Of a stretch of DNA of 64,000 bases, positions 16,357 to 24,774 are shown piece after piece. Position 1 is the first letter of the stretch. Every line of letters starts with the position of its first letter. This stretch comes from Anaerotruncus sp. MC2020 (GTDB lineage: Bacteria; Bacillota; Clostridia; Oscillospirales; Ruminococcaceae): positions 248,001 to 312,000 of the forward strand of contig KL370840.1 in the NCBI GenBank assembly GCA_000701945.1, given 5' to 3'. The position numbers were made by a program, and so were the translations under genes. The notes beneath the pieces were generated by a model. That model was not told where the DNA came from and did not search any database. It saw nothing but the letters and a program-made list of their open reading frames with translations.

Positions 16357-16722
16357 TCATTCTTGGGTCGATGCAAAAAGCATGATAAAGTACGGAAGAA
16401 GGCTGAGAAGGAACGAACCGAATGTAATGAGCAAAGATAGGACTACCCAGAATACTATGCTTGCCACAGCACTTATTATGTAGGCTTTTCCTGCACGCTT
16501 CTTGCCGTTGCTGCTTTCTATCGCACCGAGTATTATTCCTACCAGCGGTATGAGCAGACTGAGAACTATGAATCCGCCGTTTGCGGGCTCATTGGGGTCA
16601 ACGGGCGGCTTTACGGGACGTCCGCCTATACCCATGTACATTCCACGGGCTGTGACTGCTCCGCAGTGTACACATATTGCTGCCTGATCGTCTATAGCGT
16701 TTCCGCAGTTTGAGCATATCAT
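16357..16722 (-). CDS. Zinc-ribbon membrane protein (paralog)
   Basis: 121 residues. N-terminal zinc ribbon C-S-N-C ... C-V-H-C, Pro-rich linker, A-N-G-G-F-I motif, then two hydrophobic segments. It precedes its paralog by 44 bp in the same direction, so the pair looks like a tandem duplication in one transcript. CGGAGG lies before ATG 16722. No clear promoter was found upstream. Function unknown. Confidence 0.75.
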   Translation of the reverse strand: MICSNCGNAIDDQAAICVHCGAVTARGMYMGIGGRPVKPPVDPNEPANGGFIVLSLLIPLVGIILGAIESSNGKKRAGKAYIISAVASIVFWVVLSLLITFGSFLLSLLPYFIMLFASTQE

Positions 16723-16854
16723 AGCTTTTACCTCCGTGATTCTACAAAGAATAACAATATTAAAATTAGTTTATAATTTTTCTATGAGGTTTTAGTGATG
16801 GATACGTGATAATGCAGTGAAAACGTATTGATTTTGAAATATAGCTGAAATATC

Positions 16855-16931
16855 AAAAACAGCTGCAAATGCAGCTGTCCTTGATAAATCCTCTTGCTGA
16901 TATGCCTGTTTCGGTATATCATCCTCTCATA
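16855..16931 (-). ncRNA. Candidate small RNA of about 77 nt
   Basis: Minus strand, inside a 390-bp gap. A promoter (16938-16966) is followed by a short sequence without a plausible reading frame and then a rho-independent terminator: stem ACAGCTGCA with TGCAGCTGT and five T. Internal structure: GATATACC and GGCATATC can pair across a GAAACA loop with one A-C mismatch. Two related motifs occur, GAGAGGATGAT and AAGAGGATTTAT. The start site is inferred from the -10 box. The rest of the gap (16723-16854 and 16967-17112) shows no gene. Confidence 0.45.
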
Positions 16932-16937
16932 AAAAAT

Positions 16938-16966
16938 ATTTTACCATATTTTGCTTGCCTGTTCAA
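16938..16966 (-). promoter_or_regulatory. Promoter of the candidate small RNA
   Basis: On the minus strand TTGAAC (16966-16961) and TAAAAT (16943-16938) with a 17-bp spacer. No protein-coding gene lies within reach downstream before the terminator at 16878-16855. Confidence 0.55.
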
Positions 16967-17112
16967 TGGCAATAGTTCACAAAAGTGGCACTCTATTTTT
17001 TATGTTTTGACCAAAAGAGATGTTTTCAGGTTTTTATTTCCTCTCATATCATTGTCATGGTGAGCAATAATACTATCACGGCATCAAAATCAATCCGAAG
17101 GAGAAAACAAAA

Positions 17113-17310
17113 ATGAGCAACAACAGCAATAACAACGGCGAAATGACACAGAAGGGCAGAGAAGCCCTCGAGAGATTCAAGATGGAGTCCGCAAGCGAGC
17201 TCGGCGTAAACCTCAAGCATGGCTACAACGGCGACCTCACATCGCGTGAGGCAGGCTCTATCGGCGGACGTATGGTCCAGAAGATGATAAACTCTTACAA
17301 GATGCAGTAA
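17113..17310 (+). CDS. Small acid-soluble spore protein, alpha/beta type
   Basis: 65 residues. Alpha/beta-type SASPs coat spore DNA and protect it from UV; they are degraded at germination. The family core is clear: A-S-E-L-G-V-N-L (about 30-37) and S-I-G-G-R-M-V-Q-K-M (about 48-57); the usual protease site K-x-E-x-A-S-E is present as F-K-M-E-S-A-S-E. AAGGAG lies upstream. No vegetative promoter is seen; a weak forespore-like -10 (AATACTA, 17069-17075) is speculative. It ends at a strong terminator. Confidence 0.88.
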   Translation: MSNNSNNNGEMTQKGREALERFKMESASELGVNLKHGYNGDLTSREAGSIGGRMVQKMINSYKMQ

Positions 17311-17327
17311 CTGCACCCCCTGATGAT

Positions 17328-17358
17328 AAGCCGAGGACATTATGTCCTCGGCTTTTTT
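17328..17358 (+). terminator. Terminator of the spore protein gene
   Basis: Stem AAGCCGAGGACA with TGTCCTCGGCTT (17328-17354) and then TTTTT. Confidence 0.9.
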
Positions 17359-17413
17359 GTGTCAGCATATGCGAGAGCCGCATATAATGCAAAAAAGCTC
17401 TATGGAGGTCGCT

Positions 17414-17737
17414 ATGGACGGGATAATCATTACTGCCGCAGTCATACTTGCGGTCATATCGCTCATCGAGGTCGTTACGTTTTTTGTTGCTATGCCGTCA
17501 CGCTCAGCTCCCGCATACATATCTGTTCTGCCCGTATTTTCGGGAGATGATAAGCTCCGTGACAGGCTCGAATACCTCTCGATGAAGGGCTGTGGACGCA
17601 GACGGGTCGTCCTCGTGGACTATTCTGCAACTCCCGAGCAGACGGAGTTGTGCCGCCAATTTGTTCACAGCTCACCCGACGCCGTTTTTCTCCCGAGCTC
17701 TGAGCTGGAAGAATTTTTCAGAAGCATATTCGGTTAG
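17414..17737 (+). CDS. Small membrane-anchored hypothetical protein
   Basis: 107 residues from ATG 17414, chosen because GGAGG (17405-17408 region) lies 5-6 nt upstream. One N-terminal transmembrane helix (residues 3-27) is followed by a small soluble domain with a strand-helix pattern (R-R-V-V-L-V-D-Y, then P-E-Q-T-E-L-C). Its start lies just after the spore protein terminator, and recD2 has its own promoter overlapping its downstream side. I do not recognise the family. Confidence 0.55.
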   Translation: MDGIIITAAVILAVISLIEVVTFFVAMPSRSAPAYISVLPVFSGDDKLRDRLEYLSMKGCGRRRVVLVDYSATPEQTELCRQFVHSSPDAVFLPSSELEEFFRSIFG

Positions 17738-17743
17738 TTTTTG

Positions 17744-17772
17744 TTGCATTTTTCGGTGTGATGTGCTATAAT
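17744..17772 (+). promoter_or_regulatory. Promoter of recD2
   Basis: TTGCAT (17744-17749), 17-bp spacer, TATAAT (17767-17772), 36 bp before the recD2 start. Confidence 0.8.
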
Positions 17773-17808
17773 TAATAATGTATGATTTCACGGAAGGGAG
17801 AAACTGCA

Positions 17809-20004
17809 ATGGCGGGCGAGGTACTGCATATTGAAGGTTCGGTCGAGACCGTCCTATATAAGAACAGCGCAAATGGTTATGCTGTGCTCGACCTCGATGC
17901 AGGCGGCGAACTGATAACAGTTGTCGGCTCTCTCGGAGAGGTCGAGGAGGGCGAGATACTCATCCTCGAGGGCACCTACGAGACCCACCGCAAGTTCGGC
18001 ACGCAGTTCCGCGCAGAATACTGCGAGCGGAAGCTCCCCGACACCGTCATAAATATTGAGAAATACCTCGCCTCGGGAGCTATCAAGGGCATTGGTCCCG
18101 CACTCGCTAAGAGGATAGTCAACGTGTTTGGCGAGGACACCCTCAACGTCATAGAGAATGACCCGTACAGGCTCGCGACTGTCAAGGGGATATCACGGAG
18201 CAAGTGCGCTGAGATATCCGACGAGGCGCGCAAGCTGTTCTCGCTGAGGCTGATTATGTCTTTCCTGTCACAGTACGAGGTCAAGTCCTCGTTCGCGATG
18301 AGGACTTTCAGGCACTTCGGTCCCGACGCGATAGAGCTGATACAGCACGACCCCTATGTCCTATGCAACGACGCGGTAGGGCTCGACTTCAATAAAGCTG
18401 ACTCGATTGCCCATGATATGCACGTCGAAAAGAACGCCGACAACCGCGTAATTGCGGGCGTTCAGCATATCCTCAAGGCTAATGCCGCGAACGGGCATAC
18501 TTGTCTGCCGCTTGATGTGCTTGTGAAGCTCACAACTCCCGCTCTCGATATTTCCGAGAAGGATTTTTACAAGTCATACAACGCGGCTCTCGATGATGAC
18601 GAGCTGTTTGAATACATAAAAAATGAGCGTGAATATGTCTATCTGCCCGATTATTACTACGCCGAGCAGTTCATCGCGGACAGGATACGCGTGCTGAAGA
18701 ATTTCACCTCCCCTGAGGACTTCAACTACGACGCTCTCATCGACCTCGAGGAGGAGGAAAAGGGCATAAGCTACGAAGCGCTTCAGCGTCAGGCTATCAC
18801 GACCGCTATCTCACGTGGACTCATGGTGCTGACGGGCGGTCCGGGTACAGGTAAGACCACCACGCTGAACGCGATAATCTCCATATTCGAGAAGCGCGGG
18901 GACAAGGTGCTGCTCGCGGCTCCGACGGGCAGAGCGGCAAAGCGTATGTCCGACCTCACGGGTTATGAGGCGAAGACGATACATCGCCTGCTCGAGGTCG
19001 TGTACGATAACTCAGACATGCCTGTTTTTGCGCATAATGAGAACAATCCCCTCGACTGCGACGTCCTCGTTATCGACGAGATGTCAATGGTCGATTCCGT
19101 GCTGTTTGAGAAGCTGCTGCGTGCGGTAAGGCTCGGCTGCAAGCTGATAATGGTCGGTGACTTCCACCAGCTCCCCTCTGTCGGAGCTGGCAACCTCCTC
19201 GAGGATATAATCTACAGCGAGGTCGTGCCAGTGGTGCAGCTGACGGAGATATTCCGTCAGGCGAAAAAGAGCTGTATCATCACAAACGCGCACAAGATAG
19301 TCTCGGGCGAGTACCCCGACCTCACGCGCAAGGACAGCGACTTCTTCTTCATGAAGCGCGACGATTACGGGCAGGCTGTCGACCTCATCGTCGACCTCGC
19401 GAAGCGCCGCCTCCCGAAAGCGTACAACTACTCCCCTGTCGACGATATACAGATAATCACGCCGTCGCGCAAGAGTGCAGTCGGCACTGTCGAGCTCAAC
19501 AAGGTCTTGCAGGACAAGCTCAATCCGCCCGAAAACGGCAAGAATGAGTACCGCGGGTACGTCTACACCTACCGCACGGGCGATAAGGTCATGCAGACCC
19601 GCAATAACTACGACATTGTATGGAGCAAGGGCAGCGAGCAGGGCGCAGGCATATTCAACGGCGATATCGGCAAGATAGTTGCTATCGACTACCCTACCCA
19701 GTCCGCACGCGTCGACTTCGACGGACGTATCGCCTCGTATCCCTTTGATACGCTCCCGCAGCTTGATCTCGCCTACGCTATCACCGTACATAAAAGTCAG
19801 GGCTGCGAGTTTGAAGCTGTAATAATCCCCGTGATGAACGGATTTGAGAAGCTCAGCTACCGCAATCTGCTATATACCGCTGTAACGCGAGCAAAGAAGC
19901 TGCTCATACTCATCGGCTCGGAGGAAAAGATACATACTATGGTCGACAACAACAAGAGAACAAGGCGGTATACCTGCCTGAGAGATATGCTGAAAAATGG
20001 CTGA
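17809..20004 (+). CDS. recD2: ATP-dependent 5'-3' DNA helicase RecD2
   Basis: 731 residues. This SF1B helicase works without RecB/RecC in Firmicutes DNA repair and replication restart. The N-terminal about 330 residues hold the RecD2-specific OB-like start and helix-hairpin-helix repeats (G-I-G-P-A-L-A-K-R-I); then Walker A GGPGTGKTTT, Walker B VLVIDEMSMVD, the motif GDFHQLPSVGAG and C-terminal motif AITVHKSQGCEF. ATG 17809 is preferred over the in-frame 17782 because AAGGGAG lies 8 nt upstream. mreB follows after 17 bp. Confidence 0.94.
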   Translation: MAGEVLHIEGSVETVLYKNSANGYAVLDLDAGGELITVVGSLGEVEEGEILILEGTYETHRKFGTQFRAEYCERKLPDTVINIEKYLASGAIKGIGPALAKRIVNVFGEDTLNVIENDPYRLATVKGISRSKCAEISDEARKLFSLRLIMSFLSQYEVKSSFAMRTFRHFGPDAIELIQHDPYVLCNDAVGLDFNKADSIAHDMHVEKNADNRVIAGVQHILKANAANGHTCLPLDVLVKLTTPALDISEKDFYKSYNAALDDDELFEYIKNEREYVYLPDYYYAEQFIADRIRVLKNFTSPEDFNYDALIDLEEEEKGISYEALQRQAITTAISRGLMVLTGGPGTGKTTTLNAIISIFEKRGDKVLLAAPTGRAAKRMSDLTGYEAKTIHRLLEVVYDNSDMPVFAHNENNPLDCDVLVIDEMSMVDSVLFEKLLRAVRLGCKLIMVGDFHQLPSVGAGNLLEDIIYSEVVPVVQLTEIFRQAKKSCIITNAHKIVSGEYPDLTRKDSDFFFMKRDDYGQAVDLIVDLAKRRLPKAYNYSPVDDIQIITPSRKSAVGTVELNKVLQDKLNPPENGKNEYRGYVYTYRTGDKVMQTRNNYDIVWSKGSEQGAGIFNGDIGKIVAIDYPTQSARVDFDGRIASYPFDTLPQLDLAYAITVHKSQGCEFEAVIIPVMNGFEKLSYRNLLYTAVTRAKKLLILIGSEEKIHTMVDNNKRTRRYTCLRDMLKNG

Positions 20005-20021
20005 AAGAAAGGACAGATAAT

Positions 20022-21041
20022 ATGGCAAATACTGATATTGGTATCGACCTCGGTACCTCGAATATCGTAATGACTATGGGCAAGAAGGGCGTCGTGCTGA
20101 GCGAGCCGTCTGTTATTGCCTATAATACGCGGACTGAGCGCGTTCTCGCGGTCGGTAAGGAAGCCTATGAGATGATAGGCAGGAATCCCGAGTATATATG
20201 CGTTGCGCGTCCTGTATGCGACGGCGTTATCTCCGACGATGACCTCGCGCACAGCATGATACGTGAGTTCATACTCAAGGTTACGGGACATCAGCTCCTG
20301 AAGCCGAGGATAATCATTTGCATTCCCTCGTTCATCACCGACATCGAGAGCCGCGCCGTAGTCGACGCCGCAAAGAGCGCTGGCTCGCGGCAGGTCTACC
20401 TCATACAGGAGCCTATCGCCGCTATGATAGGCGCGGGAGTCAACATCACAAAGGCTAAGGGTCACATGATAGTCGATATCGGCGGCGGTACTACCGATGT
20501 GGCTATCGTGTCGATGAACGGCGTAGTTACGTCTCATACGATAAAGACGGCGGGAAATGCTATCGACCGTTCCATAATCAAGTATATGCAGAACAAGTAC
20601 AAGCTCCTCATTGGCGAGCGAACTGCCGAAAAGGTCAAGATAGAGCTCTGCAATCTCTATGACCCGAACGACGAGGTCACATACACAGTCAAGGGCAGGA
20701 GCCTGCTCAAGGGACTGCCCGCGCAGGTACAGCTCAGCGAGATAGACCTGTTCAAGGCTATCGAGGACGACACCTTCGCCATTATGGAGGCGATACGAAA
20801 GGTTCTCGAGGACGCTCCGCCCGAGCTCGTCGGCGACATCTATGACAACGGTCTGCTCCTCACGGGAGGCGGCGCGCTGCTCGGAGGTCTGCCGCAGCTC
20901 ATCAAGCGCACGCTCGGTATCAACTGCAACATCGCAAAGGACGCGATAAACTGCGTTGCTAAGGGCACGGGTATGGCATTCGGAAGTATGACTACCCTGC
21001 TCGACGGCTTCGAGACAGCGACGGTGTATAAGTACAGGTAA
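20022..21041 (+). CDS. mreB: Rod shape-determining protein MreB
   Basis: 339 residues. A bacterial actin that positions the peptidoglycan synthesis machinery on the inner membrane face. Actin-fold phosphate motifs are visible: G-I-D-L-G-T-S-N near residue 7, V-D-I-G-G-G-T-T-D near 155 and L-T-G-G-G-A-L-L near 280. It could equally be an Mbl-type paralog. No mreC or mreD follows, unlike the usual operon; it sits between recD2 and a membrane protein. Confidence 0.92.
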   Translation: MANTDIGIDLGTSNIVMTMGKKGVVLSEPSVIAYNTRTERVLAVGKEAYEMIGRNPEYICVARPVCDGVISDDDLAHSMIREFILKVTGHQLLKPRIIICIPSFITDIESRAVVDAAKSAGSRQVYLIQEPIAAMIGAGVNITKAKGHMIVDIGGGTTDVAIVSMNGVVTSHTIKTAGNAIDRSIIKYMQNKYKLLIGERTAEKVKIELCNLYDPNDEVTYTVKGRSLLKGLPAQVQLSEIDLFKAIEDDTFAIMEAIRKVLEDAPPELVGDIYDNGLLLTGGGALLGGLPQLIKRTLGINCNIAKDAINCVAKGTGMAFGSMTTLLDGFETATVYKYR

Positions 21042-21044
21042 CCT

Positions 21045-22046
21045 ATGATAAGCATTTCAAAGGAGCGGCTCGACCTCGCGTTTTTCCGCTATGACTCAAA
21101 CCGCTTTACTGATAAGCTCATGGGAGTTATAAAGTTCTCTTTTATCCCGCTGTGCATAATTGAGGGCATAGCCGCAGTCCTGCTGACATATAAGCATTCT
21201 CTGATTCTGACGTTACTGCTGTTTTGTGGCTTTATTATTCTTGACATAATTGCAGCTTTTATATTCGGTATCGTTGCTATATCCGGAATAGCGTTTATTC
21301 ATATCATCAGAAACAGCGGCGGAATATCAGGCGGTATAAAGGGCTATAAGTCAGCAAAGCGTGTGAAAGCATACAATCATCTGTTTCGTAACGAGATATG
21401 CTCCGATAAAGTGCTCGCAGAGGCTCAGCGCCTTGCTGAGACGGCTGATAAGCAGAGCTTTGATTATTTCTCATCGCTAACTCATCTTGTATGCTGTCAC
21501 AGCATGAGATGTGAATTCGATGAAGCGGAAGCCGCATTTGCAGAGCTGAAAACGCTTCCGAAAAACGAGTATATATACAGAAACGACTTTTTTATAGCGG
21601 CTATAGAATACTCTACTTTGACTCATAACGACGAGCTTTTCCGCGAGGCTGTTACTGACTGCAGCGACGTCATTGAAAAATGGGCGGACGGAGATTCCGC
21701 ATCGGTGATAACTCTGCTTTCTGTCGCGGCGCACGAACAGAAGCTGCTCGGTGACTACGAGACGGCACTGCTGTATCTGGGCTGGTCACTCATTTACCGT
21801 ATCAAGCAGGATAAGCCGAGCAATGCTACTGCTCCTCCCGCTGTAACAAATCTGAAAAGATACAATACAGCCTCCATACATCTGGATATGGCTGAATGTC
21901 ACGCAATGCTCGGCGATACGGACAAAGCTCGCGGGGAGCTCGAAATGGCTGACAATATGGTTTCAGAGCTGAGCTGCGGCGTACCTCCGATATTCGTCAA
22001 GGAGCGCGAAAGGATAGCGGCGTGCTTGACTAAAAGTCAAATTTAG
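21045..22046 (+). CDS. Membrane protein with tetratricopeptide-like C-terminal region
   Basis: 333 residues, family not recognised. Two to three transmembrane segments lie in the first 95 residues, then a soluble helical region with TPR-like pairs (A-E-A-A-F-A-E-L-K-T-L-P; Y-E-T-A-L-L-Y-L-G-W-S-L; L-D-M-A-E-C-H-A-M-L-G-D-T-D-K-A). The start lies 3 bp after the mreB stop, so it is co-transcribed and may be a shape- or division-related partner (inferred from position only). Confidence 0.65.
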   Translation: MISISKERLDLAFFRYDSNRFTDKLMGVIKFSFIPLCIIEGIAAVLLTYKHSLILTLLLFCGFIILDIIAAFIFGIVAISGIAFIHIIRNSGGISGGIKGYKSAKRVKAYNHLFRNEICSDKVLAEAQRLAETADKQSFDYFSSLTHLVCCHSMRCEFDEAEAAFAELKTLPKNEYIYRNDFFIAAIEYSTLTHNDELFREAVTDCSDVIEKWADGDSASVITLLSVAAHEQKLLGDYETALLYLGWSLIYRIKQDKPSNATAPPAVTNLKRYNTASIHLDMAECHAMLGDTDKARGELEMADNMVSELSCGVPPIFVKERERIAACLTKSQI

Positions 22047-22054
22047 GGTATAAT
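22026..22054 (+). promoter_or_regulatory. Promoter of mrp
   Basis: TTGACT (22026-22031), 17-bp spacer, TATAAT (22049-22054). It overlaps the last codons of the upstream gene. Confidence 0.75.
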
Positions 22055-22086
22055 AAATATATCATGATTAAAAGGAGTTAATTCAT

Positions 22087-22911
22087 ATGAGCGAATGTAC
22101 ACATGACTGCTCTTCCTGCGGAAGCGACTGCTCAAGCAGGACAGAGCCTCAGAGCCTCATCGAAAAGCCCAATCAGATGAGCAATATCGGCAAGGTCATC
22201 GGCGTTGTCAGCGGCAAGGGCGGCGTAGGCAAAACTATGGTATCCTCCCTGCTCGCGGTCTCCATGCAGAGACTCGGCAAGAATGTCGGCATACTTGACG
22301 CGGATATAACAGGTCCGTCCGTACCGAAGGCTTTCGGCATACACGAGAAGGCTGACGCGTGCGAGTTCGGAATAATCCCCCAGAAAAGCAAAATGGGCAT
22401 TGACGTTATGTCGATAAACCTCCTCCTCGAGAACGAGAGTGACCCCGTCGTATGGCGCGGACCCGTCATCGCTGGAGTTGTAAAGCAGTTCTGGACTGAC
22501 GTTATCTGGAAGGATATCGACTACCTCTTCGTTGATATGCCTCCCGGAACAGGCGATGTACCGCTGACTGTATTCCAGTCCATACCGGTTGACGGAATCG
22601 TTATCGTGACCTCTCCGCAGGAGCTCGTCTCCATGATAGTTGAGAAGGCAGTGAAAATGGCTAAACTGATGAATATACCGATTCTCGGTATCATCGAGAA
22701 CATGAGCTATTTTGAATGCCCCGACTGCGGCAAGCGCCACAAGATATACGGTGACAGCCACATTGAGGAGATAGCCAAGCAGCATGATATCCCCGTGCTT
22801 GCACAGCTCCCCATATGCACCGACCTCGCAAAGCACTGCGATAACGGTACTATTGAGCTGTTCGAGGGCGACTGGCTCGACGAAGCTGTTGAGAAGATAG
22901 CCGCTGAATAG
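22087..22911 (+). CDS. mrp: Mrp/NBP35-type iron-sulfur carrier ATPase
   Basis: 274 residues. A deviant Walker A ATPase that holds and transfers [4Fe-4S] clusters. The N-terminus is Cys-rich (C-T-H-D-C-S-S-C-G-S-D-C); the P-loop is GKGGVGKT near residue 41, followed by D-A-D-I-T-G-P-S, the D-M-P-P-G-T-G-D motif, and a C-terminal C-P-D-C pair that binds the bridging cluster. AAAGGAG lies upstream. Confidence 0.92.
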   Translation: MSECTHDCSSCGSDCSSRTEPQSLIEKPNQMSNIGKVIGVVSGKGGVGKTMVSSLLAVSMQRLGKNVGILDADITGPSVPKAFGIHEKADACEFGIIPQKSKMGIDVMSINLLLENESDPVVWRGPVIAGVVKQFWTDVIWKDIDYLFVDMPPGTGDVPLTVFQSIPVDGIVIVTSPQELVSMIVEKAVKMAKLMNIPILGIIENMSYFECPDCGKRHKIYGDSHIEEIAKQHDIPVLAQLPICTDLAKHCDNGTIELFEGDWLDEAVEKIAAE

Positions 22912-22916
22912 AATAA

Positions 22917-22945
22917 AAAGCCGTGAACTCATCGTTCACGGCTTT
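22917..22945. terminator. Bidirectional terminator between mrp and the EAL gene
   Basis: Perfect 12-bp stem AAAGCCGTGAAC (22917-22928) with GTTCACGGCTTT (22934-22945), loop TCATC. It lies between convergent genes, with short A/T runs on both sides. Confidence 0.8.
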
Positions 22946-22947
22946 AT

Positions 22948-24612
22948 TTATATGTTGTTTTCGAGATATTCGATGAATTGCTCGTACTCTATCGGCTTGG
23001 AGTAGTGATAGCCCTGCAGCTTTGAGATGTTGTACTTGTTGAGCCACTCGCGCATATTGCTGTTCTCGACTCCCTCCGCACACACATCGGCATTGAAGCC
23101 TGTCGCGACCTCGGAAATGAAGCGCACGGTTATCCTGTCCGCCTCGCTCTTCTCGATATCCTTGACGAACGAGCGGTCTATCTTGATAGTGTCGACGGTG
23201 AACGCGCGGATTACTCCCAGTGACGAGAAGCCCGTCGCGAAGTCGTCTATAGCGACCTTTATGCCCTTCTGACGCAGCAGCGTGACTATTCCTGCGAGCA
23301 TATTCACGTCGAGGAGTCGGCAGCGCTCTGTTATCTCGAGGCAGAGGTTCTCGGGCGGGAGCCCTGTCTCCTCGAGGAGCTGCAATACGTCGCCGACGAA
23401 GCCCTCCTGCTCGAGCTGAGTGTAAGAGAGGTTGACGTTCATCACAAAGGTGGGTATGTACTCGCGGAACTTGTTCGCGGCTATCAAAGCTGTTTTCAGT
23501 ATCCACCTGCCGAGCTCGGGGAAGAGCGCGTCCTGCTCGAGCATATTTATGAATTCCATTGGGGGAACTATGCCGTATTTATCGTTCTTCCAGCGTATGA
23601 GGGCCTCCGCACCGTAGACCTTTTCGGTCACTGCATCAACTATAGGCTGATAACAAAGGAAGAAACCCTCGCAGTTGTCAGTGACGCTGTTCCTTATCGC
23701 GTTAAGGCGCTCTATCTTGCGGCGGTTGTCTGAGCCGACAACGTTCTCAAAAATGACGAAATCGCCGAGCTTGTTGTGCTTGGATTCATAGTAGGCGTAG
23801 CGCACGCATGAGTAATATGTCTCGGGGTCGATATCGAAGGAGGCTGCGTGTACAGCTCCGCCGCTTATCGAGAGAGATATTTTCTGTCCGTCAACGGTAA
23901 AGCTCCTGCTGATATACGAGCGGAAGCGGTTGTATATCTCCATAGCCTCGTTTGCCGTCATATCATGGGAGATTATCGCGAAGCGCGTGCCGTCCATGCG
24001 GTAGAGTGCACCGCGGTTCATGAAGAAGTCGTGCAGCTTGGAGCAGAATGACTGAAGCGTTCTGTTTCCGAATTTATAGCCGTAGATGTCGTTGATATTC
24101 GAGAATGACGTAATGCCGACCATGAGTATCAGCGCGTCGTCTGCCGAATACATCATGCCCTTGAGGTCGTCAAGGAAGCCGTAGAGACTGCGGACGCCTG
24201 TAACGACGTCGATATAGCTGAGGTTGCTGTGGTTGCGGATAACGCCTCCGAAGTACTTGGGAGTGCCGTTCTCGTCACGCATTATCACTCCCCTGCACGT
24301 GCAGACTACGTACTGTCCGTCAGCTCCGCGTGCGCGGTACTGCATATCGTGACCGCTGGCGGAACCATTGAATATAGATTCGATACTTCGTATGTAGTTT
24401 TCGCGGTCGTCGGGGTGGATATGCTCCGCCCATATTTCTCCCGCGCCTGTCATGTACTCTGAGGGCAGACCGAAATAATCGACCGCCTTTTTCGACCAGC
24501 GCGAGTAATCATCTTCAATGCGGCAGAGGTACACGTATGAACCCTCTGCAATGATAGAAAAAGCGTCAAAAACCTCGTCCAGACGGCTGTTTTCTACGTT
24601 GATATCATTCAT
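22948..24612 (-). CDS. PAS-GGDEF-EAL cyclic di-GMP phosphodiesterase with degenerate GGDEF
   Basis: 554 residues from ATG 24612, behind GGAGG. A PAS domain (about 15-125, with HPDDR) is followed by a GGDEF-fold domain (about 140-300) whose signature is replaced by M-D-G-T-R-F, so it cannot be a normal cyclase. The EAL domain (about 310-554) keeps the catalytic motifs E-A-L-I-R, L-E-I-T-E, D-D-F-A-T-G-F-S-S-L, K-I-D-R-S-F and A-E-G-V-E, so phosphodiesterase activity is expected. There is no transmembrane segment. The degenerate domain may sense GTP (inferred from other family members). Confidence 0.88.
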   Translation of the reverse strand: MNDINVENSRLDEVFDAFSIIAEGSYVYLCRIEDDYSRWSKKAVDYFGLPSEYMTGAGEIWAEHIHPDDRENYIRSIESIFNGSASGHDMQYRARGADGQYVVCTCRGVIMRDENGTPKYFGGVIRNHSNLSYIDVVTGVRSLYGFLDDLKGMMYSADDALILMVGITSFSNINDIYGYKFGNRTLQSFCSKLHDFFMNRGALYRMDGTRFAIISHDMTANEAMEIYNRFRSYISRSFTVDGQKISLSISGGAVHAASFDIDPETYYSCVRYAYYESKHNKLGDFVIFENVVGSDNRRKIERLNAIRNSVTDNCEGFFLCYQPIVDAVTEKVYGAEALIRWKNDKYGIVPPMEFINMLEQDALFPELGRWILKTALIAANKFREYIPTFVMNVNLSYTQLEQEGFVGDVLQLLEETGLPPENLCLEITERCRLLDVNMLAGIVTLLRQKGIKVAIDDFATGFSSLGVIRAFTVDTIKIDRSFVKDIEKSEADRITVRFISEVATGFNADVCAEGVENSNMREWLNKYNISKLQGYHYSKPIEYEQFIEYLENNI

Positions 24613-24647
24613 ATCGCGCACCTCCGAGAACAAATAATATTTTAATA

Positions 24648-24676
24648 ATTATAACACATTCTCGTCGTAAAATCAA
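24648..24676 (-). promoter_or_regulatory. Promoter of the PAS-GGDEF-EAL gene
   Basis: Minus-strand TTGATT (24676-24671), 17-bp spacer, TATAAT (24653-24648), 35 bp before the start codon. Confidence 0.8.
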
Positions 24677-24722
24677 TACCAATAATGCACATAAAGCCGA
24701 AACATTATTAGTGATATATAAC

Positions 24723-24755
24723 AAAAAATCACCCGCAAAGCATTCTGCGGGTGAT
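24723..24755 (-). terminator. Terminator of the GGGtGRT operon
   Basis: Minus-strand stem from ATCACCCGCA (24755-24746) to TGCGGGTGAT (24737-24728), followed by TTTTTT. Confidence 0.88.
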
Positions 24756-24774
24756 AGATTGCATATCAATGCTA

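Noticed and set aside
16869..17063. 64-codon plus-strand frame before the spore protein gene
   Set aside because: No ribosome site, no promoter, and it spans the opposite-strand small RNA unit.
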